Notes under the pieces: generated by a model | Told to the model about the DNA's origin: nothing | Databases searched by the model: none | What the model saw: the letters and a program-made list of their open reading frames with translations, nothing else | Assembly: GCF_902497875.1 (NCBI RefSeq) | Contig: NZ_CABVHY010000012.1 | Coordinates: 151,686 to 215,685 of the forward strand | Reading direction: 5' to 3' | Length of the DNA: 64,000 nt | DNA from: Pseudomonas fluorescens | Lineage (GTDB): Bacteria > Pseudomonadota > Gammaproteobacteria > Pseudomonadales > Pseudomonadaceae | Shown here: one piece after another, positions 9,252-16,586 of the stretch | Layout: every line of letters starts with the position of its first letter | Position numbering within the stretch: the first letter of the stretch is position 1 | Made by a program: the position numbers and the translations under genes

Positions 9252-9294
9252 ATTTTGCACGACCGCTCCGGCCGGCAACGCATTTTGCACGACC
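9252..9294. promoter_or_regulatory. tandem 13-bp direct repeat, candidate regulator binding site
   Basis: ATTTTGCACGACC occurs at 9252-9264 and again at 9282-9294, an exact repeat with a 30-bp period (about three helical turns). It sits between the AraC/GlxA regulator stop and the DUF3182 start, on the upstream side of the DUF3182-hydrolase operon. Direct repeats of this kind are typical binding sites of AraC-family proteins. That it is the site of the adjacent regulator is inference. Confidence 0.45.
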
Positions 9295-9300
9295 AAGGAT

Positions 9301-10299
9301 TCAACCCCGCACGGCCATCGCGGGTGCCGTGATGCCGAACCGGCTTCGGTAATCACTGGGAGCAAGCCCGGTGATTTTCTTGAACGTCGCGCGAAAAGCA
9401 CTCGGGTCCTGATAGCCGACGGTCCAGGCAATATGGTCGATGGTGTCGTGGGTGAATTCGAGCATTTCCCTGGCCTTGCCGACCCGCAGATGCTGACAGT
9501 ACTCGGTGGGTTTCAGGCCGGTCGCTGTCCGAAAGCGCCGCAGGAAAGTACGCTCCTCCAGCCCGGCCTGCTGCGCCATGCTGCTCAGGGACACCTCGAT
9601 CGCACCCTTGGCCTGCAGCCAGTGCTGAACCTTCAGAATAGCGGCGTCGCCATGGCCGAGAATCGGTGAAAAATTGCTGCCACACTGACTCGCGCTGTCG
9701 CTGTGTTCGACCACCAAAAAGCGCGCGGTACTGCTGGCGATACTCGGCCCGAGCAGCCGATCGACCAGCCGCAAACCCAGCTCGGACCAGGCCATGAGCC
9801 CGGCGGTGGTGATCAGGTCGCCGTCGTCGACTATGGGTTTGTCGGCATTGAGTTTGACCGCCGGGTAACGCTCGGCGAATTTTTTCGCCGAGGTCCAGTG
9901 GGTGGTCGCGCCGCGGCCATCGAGCAGACCGCTTTGCGCCAACAGAATCGAGCCCACGCACACGCCACCCAAGGTCGCACCGCCGGCATGTTGCTGGCGA
10001 ATCCAGCGCATCAGCGCGAGTGGCGCCAGATCGTCGGAAAAGCCACCGATCGACGGCGGAATCAGCACCGCCACCAGCGCCCCCTCAGGGCCGGGATGGC
10101 TGTCAAATACTCGCACGGGCACCTCATCGCCATCGGCCCGCCAATGACTGACCCGCAGTATCGGTAACCGCGCCGTCCGGTGCTCATCAGCAATGCGGTT
10201 GGCCACCCCGAACAGGTCGGTCAAACCGTGCACCGCCGCCATCTGCGCCCCGGGATAGATCAGCACGCCGAGTTCGGCGACTGCGCGTTCCACGCCCAT
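9301..10299 (-). CDS. GlxA family transcriptional regulator (DJ-1/PfpI domain + AraC HTH)
   Basis: A 332-residue regulator. Residues 1-190 form a DJ-1/PfpI-like (class I amidotransferase-like) sensor domain with the elbow GGVCVGSILLAQ; residues about 215-320 hold two AraC helix-turn-helix motifs, the second around FKKITGLAPSDYRSRF. The ATG at 10299 was chosen because GAGGGG precedes it and it aligns with the start of the sensor domain; the open frame extends 12 codons further. It is divergent from a cysteine hydrolase gene 102 bases away, and a direct repeat lies beyond its stop. Ligand unknown. Confidence 0.88.
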   Translation of the reverse strand: MGVERAVAELGVLIYPGAQMAAVHGLTDLFGVANRIADEHRTARLPILRVSHWRADGDEVPVRVFDSHPGPEGALVAVLIPPSIGGFSDDLAPLALMRWIRQQHAGGATLGGVCVGSILLAQSGLLDGRGATTHWTSAKKFAERYPAVKLNADKPIVDDGDLITTAGLMAWSELGLRLVDRLLGPSIASSTARFLVVEHSDSASQCGSNFSPILGHGDAAILKVQHWLQAKGAIEVSLSSMAQQAGLEERTFLRRFRTATGLKPTEYCQHLRVGKAREMLEFTHDTIDHIAWTVGYQDPSAFRATFKKITGLAPSDYRSRFGITAPAMAVRG

Positions 10300-10401
10300 T
10301 GTCAGTTTTCCCCTCTCTATTGTCGGTGCGGCCAATCCTCGGACGCCCGGTCAGACCCAATACTTGATGCCACACCCAAGACACACTTCAAGGAAAAAGA
10401 C

Positions 10402-10956
10402 ATGGCCAAGCAAGCACTCATCGTAGTCGATATCCAGAACGACTACTTCCCCCAAGGCAAGTGGCCACTGGTTGGTGTCGAAGCCGCTGCGGACAATGCC
10501 GCACGGCTGATTCAGGCTTTTCGCGAGGCCGGTGAGCCGGTGGTGCACATCCGTCACGAATTCACTTCCGACACGGCGCCTTTCTTCACGCCGGGCTCTG
10601 AAGGCGCGCACTTGCACCCTGAAGTCATCAATCGCGCCGACGAACCGGTGGTGCTCAAACACTTCGTCAACTCATTTCGCGAAACCGAACTACAGTCAAT
10701 TCTCGACCAGCAGGGCATCGAGCAGCTGGTGATCGTCGGCAACATGAGCCACATGTGCGTCGACGCTATCACTCGCGCTGCGGCCGACCTTGGCTACCCG
10801 GTCACGGTGATCCACGACGCCTGTGCCTCCCGCGATCTTGAGTTCAACGGTCTGGTTGTTCCGGCCGCCCACGTACACGCCGCCTTCATGTCGGCCCTGG
10901 GTTTTGCCTATGCAAGCGTGGTGTCCACCACCGATTTCCTGACTGCCAGCCACTGA
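10402..10956 (+). CDS. cysteine hydrolase, isochorismatase-like family
   Basis: A 184-residue enzyme of the isochorismatase-like superfamily with the complete catalytic triad: D10 in [11 protein letters not shown]86 in [10 protein letters not shown] and C119 in [10 protein letters not shown]. The cis-peptide region and the cysteine make it an amidase/nicotinamidase-like hydrolase rather than a true isochorismatase, which lacks the cysteine. It starts at the ATG at 10402 with AAGGAAA before it. It is followed after 25 bases by an alpha/beta hydrolase, and the divergent GlxA-type regulator probably controls both. Confidence 0.88.
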   Translation: MAKQALIVVDIQNDYFPQGKWPLVGVEAAADNAARLIQAFREAGEPVVHIRHEFTSDTAPFFTPGSEGAHLHPEVINRADEPVVLKHFVNSFRETELQSILDQQGIEQLVIVGNMSHMCVDAITRAAADLGYPVTVIHDACASRDLEFNGLVVPAAHVHAAFMSALGFAYASVVSTTDFLTASH

Positions 10957-10981
10957 CGCAAACTCATTGGAGACTCCTGAC

Positions 10982-11806
10982 ATGGCAACGCTTACGACTC
11001 GCGAAGGCAATACCCTTTATTACAAGGATTGGGGCAGCGGACAACCGGTAGTGTTCAGCCACGGCTGGCCGCTGAGCGCCGACAGTTGGGAATCGCAAAT
11101 GCTGTATTTCGCGGATAACGGCTACCGGGCCATCGCCCACGACCGGCGCGGTCACGGACGCTCCAGCCAGCCGTGGGACGGCAACGACATGGATCACTAC
11201 GCCGACGATCTGGCCGAGCTGATCGAACACCTGGACCTCAAGGAGGTAATCCTCTTCGGCTTCTCCACCGGCGGCGGCGAAGTCGCCCGCTACATCGGTC
11301 GCCACGGCACCGGACGCCTGGCCAAGGCCGGACTGATCAGCGCCGTGCCACCGCTGATGCTGAAAACCGACAGCAACCCCAAAGGCTTGCCTATCGAAGT
11401 TTTCGACGGCATCCGCGCCGGCTCCATCGCCGATCGCTCGCAACTCTACAAAGACATCGCCAGCGGGCCGTTCTTCGGCTTCAACCGCCCCGGCGCCAAA
11501 GCCTCCCAGGGCTTGATCGACTCGTTCTGGATGCAAGGCATGCTGGGCGGGCACAAGAACACCCTGGACAGCATCAAGGCCTTCTCGGAAACCGACTTTC
11601 GCGAGGATTTGAAGAAATTCGACGTCCCGACTTTGATCATCCATGGCGACGATGACCAGATAGTGCCGATTCAGGCGGCCGGACTGGAAAGCGCCAGGCT
11701 GATCGAACACGCCAAGCTGATCGTCTACCCCGGCGCGCCCCATGGGTTGACGGATACCCACAAGGAAAAGGTCAACGTCGACATGCTGGCGTTTGCCAAG
11801 AGCTGA
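10982..11806 (+). CDS. alpha/beta hydrolase, cofactor-free haloperoxidase / perhydrolase-like
   Basis: A 274-residue hydrolase. [11 protein letters not shown] near residue 27, nucleophile S95 in GFSTGGGE and H254 in GAPHGLT fit the non-haem chloroperoxidase/arylesterase group, in which the serine forms a peracid from acetate and peroxide. The acid is probably in HGDDDQIVP near 228. The ATG at 10982 is preceded by TGGAG. A strong terminator follows at 11826, so the operon holds this gene and the cysteine hydrolase. Halogenating activity is a side reaction in this family; the natural substrate is not known. Confidence 0.88.
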   Translation: MATLTTREGNTLYYKDWGSGQPVVFSHGWPLSADSWESQMLYFADNGYRAIAHDRRGHGRSSQPWDGNDMDHYADDLAELIEHLDLKEVILFGFSTGGGEVARYIGRHGTGRLAKAGLISAVPPLMLKTDSNPKGLPIEVFDGIRAGSIADRSQLYKDIASGPFFGFNRPGAKASQGLIDSFWMQGMLGGHKNTLDSIKAFSETDFREDLKKFDVPTLIIHGDDDQIVPIQAAGLESARLIEHAKLIVYPGAPHGLTDTHKEKVNVDMLAFAKS

Positions 11807-11825
11807 TAGAAGCGCCGGAAACCAG

Positions 11826-11863
11826 AAGGCCCGTAGCGTTTGAGCGCTATGGGCCTTTTGTTT
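11826..11863 (+). terminator. intrinsic terminator after the perhydrolase gene
   Basis: Arms AAGGCCCGTAGCG and CGCTATGGGCCTT (one G-T wobble) around a six-base loop are followed by TTGTTT. It ends the cysteine hydrolase-perhydrolase operon and faces the convergent RES toxin gene. Confidence 0.85.
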
Positions 11864-11893
11864 GCCGTGGAGAAATCTACGGCTTGGAAGAGC

Positions 11894-12340
11894 CTACGGT
11901 TTCTTGAGCAGACGATTGTCCAATTTGAAGATCTCACCGGTCAGAACTGCCTTCGCCGAGTCCATGTGCATGGGATTGTAAAGGTAGTTTTGAGTATGCG
12001 GCATGATGGCGCTTGGGATCGGCATCAGAAGTGCCGCTGCAGTCTTGAGAAACCCATCACCCAGGCCCTTGGTGTGACGAAGATCATTTGCCCAATCCGT
12101 CTTGAGTTGAGGTGCTATGGCAATGCTGATGTTGTCCGGGATCTCCACCTTGAGCAGCTGCAGCGTTTCAGGGAAGTCTTCCTGATCCACCTCAAGGTGG
12201 ACCAGGATTTCAAGCATGGCCCCGGCAGGTGTCCCTGCGAGATAAACGACAGGCCTGCCGGCAGTATGCCACCGTCCACTGGCAAGCAGGCCTCCACGCC
12301 CTGTCAGATCAGCGAACGCGCTTATCCGCCAGAAAATCAA
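11894..12340 (-). CDS. RES domain toxin of a RES-Xre toxin-antitoxin pair
   Basis: A 148-residue RES-fold protein. The residues that name the family are present: R5 in FWRIS, E44 in AMLEILVHLE and S110 in PIPS, plus Y33 in VVYLAG. RES toxins are ADP-ribosyltransferase-like enzymes that deplete NAD+ in the producing cell when not held by the antitoxin. The start codon overlaps the upstream antitoxin stop by four bases (ATGA), the usual antitoxin-first order. The chain looks intact. Confidence 0.88.
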   Translation of the reverse strand: MIFWRISAFADLTGRGGLLASGRWHTAGRPVVYLAGTPAGAMLEILVHLEVDQEDFPETLQLLKVEIPDNISIAIAPQLKTDWANDLRHTKGLGDGFLKTAAALLMPIPSAIMPHTQNYLYNPMHMDSAKAVLTGEIFKLDNRLLKKP

Positions 12341-12786
12341 AAGGTAAAACCTTCTGCCAGTTGAATGAGCATCTCCTCGACCTGACGGGTACCCTGAATG
12401 GTCGAAAGCATCGCCATTGGGCTTTTGCCTGAGAAACGATCTTTGGGTTTCGATAACCAGCGCTTGGCCTTTTCATCGTTTCCAAACAGAGCGTCGGCCA
12501 TGGCGGTGATATGCGCTGCCCGGAACAGCCGATCACTCTCGTCGACCGTCAGCTTCTGGTCTTTGGCAATCCGTGTCTTCAGCGTTTTGAGGGGGATGAT
12601 TTGATCACGTTCCAAGGGCGTCACATCGCCTTGGTCGCAGAGTTTCATCAGTCGATCGGCCGCGAAACCAAACTGGATTATTTCGTGAATTTCCAGCTCG
12701 CTGGCATCGGTCGGAATCTGCAGGAGGGACTCCAGGCGGATTCGGTATGCAGCGTAGGCAGGCTCTCGCATCACTTCAGCTAACAT
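12337..12786 (-). CDS. antitoxin, Xre/MbcA/ParS toxin-binding domain (DUF2384)
   Basis: A 149-residue antitoxin. The C-terminal part (about residues 85-149), with ESDRLFRAAHITAMADALFG and the end GTRQVEEMLIQLAEG, is the Xre/MbcA/ParS toxin-binding domain. The N-terminal half should be the helical DNA-binding part. The ATG at 12786 has a good GGAGGTG ribosome binding site; the open frame further upstream crosses the likely operator and was not used. It lies directly upstream of the RES toxin and the two are coupled by four bases. Autoregulation through the palindrome at 12810-12832 is inferred. Confidence 0.87.
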   Translation of the reverse strand: MLAEVMREPAYAAYRIRLESLLQIPTDASELEIHEIIQFGFAADRLMKLCDQGDVTPLERDQIIPLKTLKTRIAKDQKLTVDESDRLFRAAHITAMADALFGNDEKAKRWLSKPKDRFSGKSPMAMLSTIQGTRQVEEMLIQLAEGFTF

Positions 12787-12809
12787 TCGGCACCTCCATT
12801 GATCCGGCA

Positions 12810-12832
12810 TTTGCCATACAGTATCCGGCAAA
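12810..12832. promoter_or_regulatory. palindrome upstream of the antitoxin, candidate autoregulatory operator
   Basis: TTTGCC at 12810-12815 and GGCAAA at 12827-12832 enclose ATAC-AG-TATCC, giving a dyad-symmetric site 24 bases before the antitoxin ATG. CCGGCA also recurs on both sides. Operators of this kind in the promoter are usual for RES-Xre pairs; binding here is inferred from position and symmetry. Confidence 0.45.
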
Positions 12833-13268
12833 CGCCGGGCAATGGGAAGTATCTGTTATCCGCGGTCAAGAAAGCTCACCATGAGCTCCGCGAAGGCAGG
12901 GAACTTCTATCCGAACAGTGGCTGGGATGGCCTCGGACGTTGCCGAAAGCGATGGCACTTGGCTTTAAAATACAAAACGCCCGATGCAGTGCATCGGGCG
13001 TTTGGGTAAAACTGCCTTCGCAGCGGATGCCATGATCCGTTGGCCTATCTGAATCGCCTTTGCTCAAAGAATTGGCTCGCCAACTGGCCGGATCTAAAGA
13101 TTCTCGCGACAGACTGAAGCACTCGCCATACCCGCGTTGAGTCAGTCGCACCCCGGTCATGTAAACGCTCGTTAAATGTTTCTTCGAAACCAGTAGCATC
13201 TGCGTTTGCGCAGTACAGTCAAGCGTGAAGACTTGTGACATGCCTCCAATAAAAATGGATACGATCAA
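12833..13268. other. 436-bp gap without a recognised gene
   Basis: Between the antitoxin control region and the diguanylate cyclase I see no gene I would defend. It holds a strong hairpin at 12975-13003. A leftward open frame from 13268 to 12876, with a GGAGG before an internal ATG, crosses that hairpin and its translation looks random. The stretch may be degenerated sequence at the edge of a variable region. Confidence 0.6.
12964..13003 (-). terminator. leftward intrinsic terminator-like hairpin
   Basis: Arms AAACGCCCGATGC and GCATCGGGCGTTT (13 perfect pairs, loop of three) are followed on the minus strand by TTTTGTATTTT. It looks like a real terminator, but no clear leftward gene precedes it. 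It may end a small RNA or be left from a lost gene. Confidence 0.65.
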
Positions 13269-14960
13269 GTGAATTTTAAAAGCATCAAAATCCGAATTGT
13301 CGCGCTCGGTGTCACGCTGCTCATGATCGGCATGTTGGTGCGCAATTTCGTAGCGCTACCGCTATTTCAGGAGCATGTGCATGAGCTGGTCGCCAGTCAG
13401 CAAATGTCCATCGCGACTTACGTCGCACGCGACATCGACCAGAGCATCAGCTCGCGCCTGACCCTGATCGACCGCTTTGCCGGCGAATTGCCGCCGGCAT
13501 TGGCCGGGCAACCGCAACAATTGCAAGCCTGGATCGAGGGCCGACAGCAAGCCAACCCGCTGTTCAACGGCGGTCTTCTGGCAGTACGGCCAGACGGGAA
13601 TGGCCTGCTCGCAGAGTATTCAGTCGCGCCCGGTCAGTGGCCGCTCGACTTTGCGGCGACGGACTGGTTCCGTGCCGCTTTACGCGCGGATACACCGGTC
13701 ATCGGCAGGCCTTCGCGCGAACACATGAACGGCGATCCAACGATTGTTTTCGCGGCACCGGTGCGCGATGGCGCCGGCGGCGTCGTAGCGGTGCTGGCCG
13801 GCGTTGCGCGGCTCAACACGCCGGGCTTTCTCGACCGCATGCAGCTGACGCGACTGGGCGAAACCGGTGATTTCCTGCTGATTGCGCCCGAGGACCATCT
13901 GTTTGTCGCGTCAAGCGACTTGGCCATGAGCCTCCAGCCGACGCCGCCACCTGGGGGCAACCTACTGCTCGATCGTGCAATGTCCGGTTATCGCGGCAGC
14001 GGCGTCGCGGTGAACGCCCAAGGCGTGGAAGAACTTGCCTCGATTGTGACTGTGCCCAGCAGCAACTGGTTTCTGGTTGCGCGCATCTCGGCCGAGGAGG
14101 CATATCGTCCGATCGAGGCGGTACGCGGTTTCATGTTCAAGGCCAGTGCGGCCTTTCTGATCGCGCTCGTCGCGATCCTGTTAATTGCGCTGCCGCGCAT
14201 CCTGCGCCCGCTCACCGATGCTGCACATGCAATACGGGACATGGCTGATGGCAGGAGCAAGCTGGTAGCGCTGCCGATCGTCAACGTGGACGAGGTCGGC
14301 GAGTTGGTGAAAGGCTTCAACTATCTGGTCGAGAGACTGCACAAGGAAGAAGCGGCGCGCGAGGCCAGCGAGGCTCGACTGAAGTTCTTGGCGCATCACG
14401 ACTCGCTGACCGGGTTGTACAACCGGGCAATGCTGGAAGACCGTCTGGAACATGCGCTGGCACGGGTCGAGCGCGACGGATCGAAAATCGCATTGCTGTT
14501 TTGCGACCTGGATGGCTTCAAAGCGATCAACGATCAGTATGGACATCCCGCCGGCGATGCGGTGCTGCGTCAGGTCGCCCATCGCTTGAGCGACGGACGC
14601 CGCCAGGTTGATACGGTGGCACGCTTGGGCGGCGACGAATTCGTCATCCTGCTGACTGGGCTCACCGATGTACGCACTGCCGCGAACGTCGTTGCCCAGC
14701 AATGCCTGACGGCGGTCAGCGAACCGTTCGAATTTGCGGGGAGAAAGCTTGCACTCGGCATGTCGATCGGCATTGCGGCACACGCCGGGCGTGCGGTTAC
14801 AGCGTCATATCTGATCGCACAGGCCGATATTGCGATGTATCAGGCCAAGCACACAGGTAAGGGAAATATTTTCTTTATGGAGGAAGTCGGCGTCGTCGAC
14901 TACGGACACCAGGCCGCAAGTCATGTGGCGATGCAGCCTGCGCAATTCAATCCGGAATGA
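13269..14960 (+). CDS. membrane diguanylate cyclase (periplasmic Cache-like sensor, HAMP, GGDEF)
   Basis: A 563-residue protein that makes cyclic di-GMP. Order: membrane helix at about 8-30, a double-Cache-like periplasmic sensor at about 35-285, second membrane helix at about 292-316, HAMP at about 317-370, GGDEF domain at about 385-545. The active-site motif GGDEF is at 454-458 and the product-inhibition site RQVD at 445-448, so the enzyme should be active and feedback-controlled. The start is a GTG at 13269 with no strong ribosome binding site. No EAL domain is present. The sensed ligand is unknown. It lies 333 bases before the LssY_C lipoprotein operon, in the same direction. Confidence 0.88.
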   Translation: MNFKSIKIRIVALGVTLLMIGMLVRNFVALPLFQEHVHELVASQQMSIATYVARDIDQSISSRLTLIDRFAGELPPALAGQPQQLQAWIEGRQQANPLFNGGLLAVRPDGNGLLAEYSVAPGQWPLDFAATDWFRAALRADTPVIGRPSREHMNGDPTIVFAAPVRDGAGGVVAVLAGVARLNTPGFLDRMQLTRLGETGDFLLIAPEDHLFVASSDLAMSLQPTPPPGGNLLLDRAMSGYRGSGVAVNAQGVEELASIVTVPSSNWFLVARISAEEAYRPIEAVRGFMFKASAAFLIALVAILLIALPRILRPLTDAAHAIRDMADGRSKLVALPIVNVDEVGELVKGFNYLVERLHKEEAAREASEARLKFLAHHDSLTGLYNRAMLEDRLEHALARVERDGSKIALLFCDLDGFKAINDQYGHPAGDAVLRQVAHRLSDGRRQVDTVARLGGDEFVILLTGLTDVRTAANVVAQQCLTAVSEPFEFAGRKLALGMSIGIAAHAGRAVTASYLIAQADIAMYQAKHTGKGNIFFMEEVGVVDYGHQAASHVAMQPAQFNPE

Positions 14961-15293
14961 CATGGGTCCCCTCTACGGATACGAGAAAAGCGCGACGTTG
15001 GGCTAATCGCCGCCACAAGTCGCTCGGACAGTGGGACAAATAACCTCGCACTAAAGAAACCGTGGTCTGTGTGCGCCAGTACACACTGGCAAGAGGTAGT
15101 CGGTGCAAGTCCGATACAAGAACGAAGTGGCGAATCATCTTGGCCTCCGAGTCATGCACACCAAAAAACCTCCGGAATTCCCGGGGCGGTACATAATGAA
15201 AAGCTGCGACGTAGAAACTAATGTTCGTAGTAGCCACGGATTACGTAGGCAGGGCAGCGAAGATTGGTAAAGCTCAGTTGATGAGGTTACGCG
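14961..15293. other. 333-bp gap with a possible group II intron 5' fragment
   Basis: No gene is supported here. At about 15071 the strand reads GTGCG, the group II intron 5' consensus, then a CCAGT-ACAC-ACTGG hairpin and TCGGTGCAAGTCCGA, which resemble the start of intron domain I. No reverse transcriptase and no domain V follow, so at most it is a scrap. The remainder is the upstream region of the lipoprotein operon. Confidence 0.4.
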
Positions 15294-16586
15294 ATGCATC
15301 GCATGGTGAGACACGTTCTCGCAGCAACGGCCATCGCAGCCGCGCTCGCCGGTTGCGCCTCCCTGCCTCCGCCAACGACGAGCCTTGACTACAAGAGCCG
15401 CGCCGTGACGCGCAGCGATGGCGGCTTGCGCGTGTCGACCGCCGTACTGTCGGCCGCAGAAAGCGAGGCGGTCTACGGCGTGCCTCTGGCGAATACATCG
15501 ATACAGCCAGTCTGGGTTGAAGTCAAAAATCGGGAAGACCGCGCCTACTATCTGCTTTCGCCGGGCCTCGATCCAAATTTCTTCCCTGCATCCGAGGCGG
15601 CCGAAGCATTTTTCTCGGGCGTCCCGCAGGACGAGCGGACGGCGCTCGACCGGCACTTTCGTCGGCTGGCCTTCCGCAACCCTATCCCACCTGGCGCGAC
15701 AACCTCGGGCTTCGTGTTGACCAATCTCGACGAGGGGTTCAAGTTCGTTAACCTCGATCTGGTGGCAGACGGGCGGGCGAGGCATTTCTCTGTCCTGGCC
15801 ATCGTGCCGGGCCTGCGCACCGATTACCACATCAGCCAAGTGTTCAGGCAGGGCATCTATCCGCCCGAAGACATTGTGAACTACACGGATGACACCAGTT
15901 TCCAGGCGGCGCTGGAGGCGCTGCCGTGCTGCGTCACCAACGAGGAGGGTTCCAGGAACGGCGATCCGCTGAACCTGGTGATCGTCGGCGGCCTCGATGA
16001 TGCCTTCCCCGCATTCGCGCGTCGCGGCTGGCGTGGAACCGAGGAAAAGTGGTCGGGGTCGATCATGAAAATGGTTAATTCGGCGCTTGCCGGCGAGCGC
16101 TATCCCTATGCGCCGGTGAGCGATCTCTATCTGTTCGGGCGAGCTCAAGACCTTGCCTTGCAAAAGGCGCGTGACAACGTCCACCAGCGCAATCACCTGA
16201 GACTGTGGCTGAGCCCCATGCAATATCACGGCAAGAAGGTGTGGGTCGGACAGATCAGCCGTGATATTGGCAGCCGGTTGACCGTGCATTCTGCGACGCT
16301 GACGACGCACAAGATCGACCCTGACGTCGACGAAGCGCGGAGTGCGCTGACACAGGATATGGCGTATTCGGTGACGCTGGCCAAGTTCGGATTTGTCAAG
16401 GGTGTGGGGGCCGCGCCCAAGAGCGCGCCGCGCGAGAACCTGACGACCGATCCTTACTACACGGATGGGCTGCGCTGTGTCCTGGTATTCGATCCCACGC
16501 ACACCTCCCTGGCGGAAATCGAATTCTTTCTATCGAAGGGAATCTACGAGAATGGCGGACAATCACCGGGGCGGGTCAAGCCATGA
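15294..16586 (+). CDS. lipoprotein with LssY_C-like C-terminal domain (copy 1)
   Basis: A 430-residue protein with a signal peptide ending in the lipobox LAGC (Cys about residue 21); alanine at +2 predicts outer-membrane sorting. Residues about 45-110 (RVSTAVLSAAE, QPVWVEVKNRE) form a conserved N-terminal module. LPCC and NGDPLNLVIVG near 205-230 start a C-terminal part with SDLYLFGRAQDLALQKAR and HLRLWLSP, typical of LssY_C. TGAGG precedes the ATG. The gene overlaps its paralogue by four bases. LssY_C is normally the tail of a DedA/PAP2 membrane protein; here it is free-standing. Function unknown. Confidence 0.75.
   Translation: MHRMVRHVLAATAIAAALAGCASLPPPTTSLDYKSRAVTRSDGGLRVSTAVLSAAESEAVYGVPLANTSIQPVWVEVKNREDRAYYLLSPGLDPNFFPASEAAEAFFSGVPQDERTALDRHFRRLAFRNPIPPGATTSGFVLTNLDEGFKFVNLDLVADGRARHFSVLAIVPGLRTDYHISQVFRQGIYPPEDIVNYTDDTSFQAALEALPCCVTNEEGSRNGDPLNLVIVGGLDDAFPAFARRGWRGTEEKWSGSIMKMVNSALAGERYPYAPVSDLYLFGRAQDLALQKARDNVHQRNHLRLWLSPMQYHGKKVWVGQISRDIGSRLTVHSATLTTHKIDPDVDEARSALTQDMAYSVTLAKFGFVKGVGAAPKSAPRENLTTDPYYTDGLRCVLVFDPTHTSLAEIEFFLSKGIYENGGQSPGRVKP

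Noticed and set aside
12876..13268. 130-codon leftward open frame before the diguanylate cyclase
   Set aside because: An internal ATG has GGAGG one base before it, too close for good initiation; the frame runs through a strong terminator hairpin and its C-terminal part looks random.
15135..16502. 455-codon leftward open frame opposite the first LssY_C-like gene
   Set aside because: The rightward gene has a signal peptide, lipobox, ribosome binding site and a paralogue next door; the leftward translation is arginine-rich and featureless.
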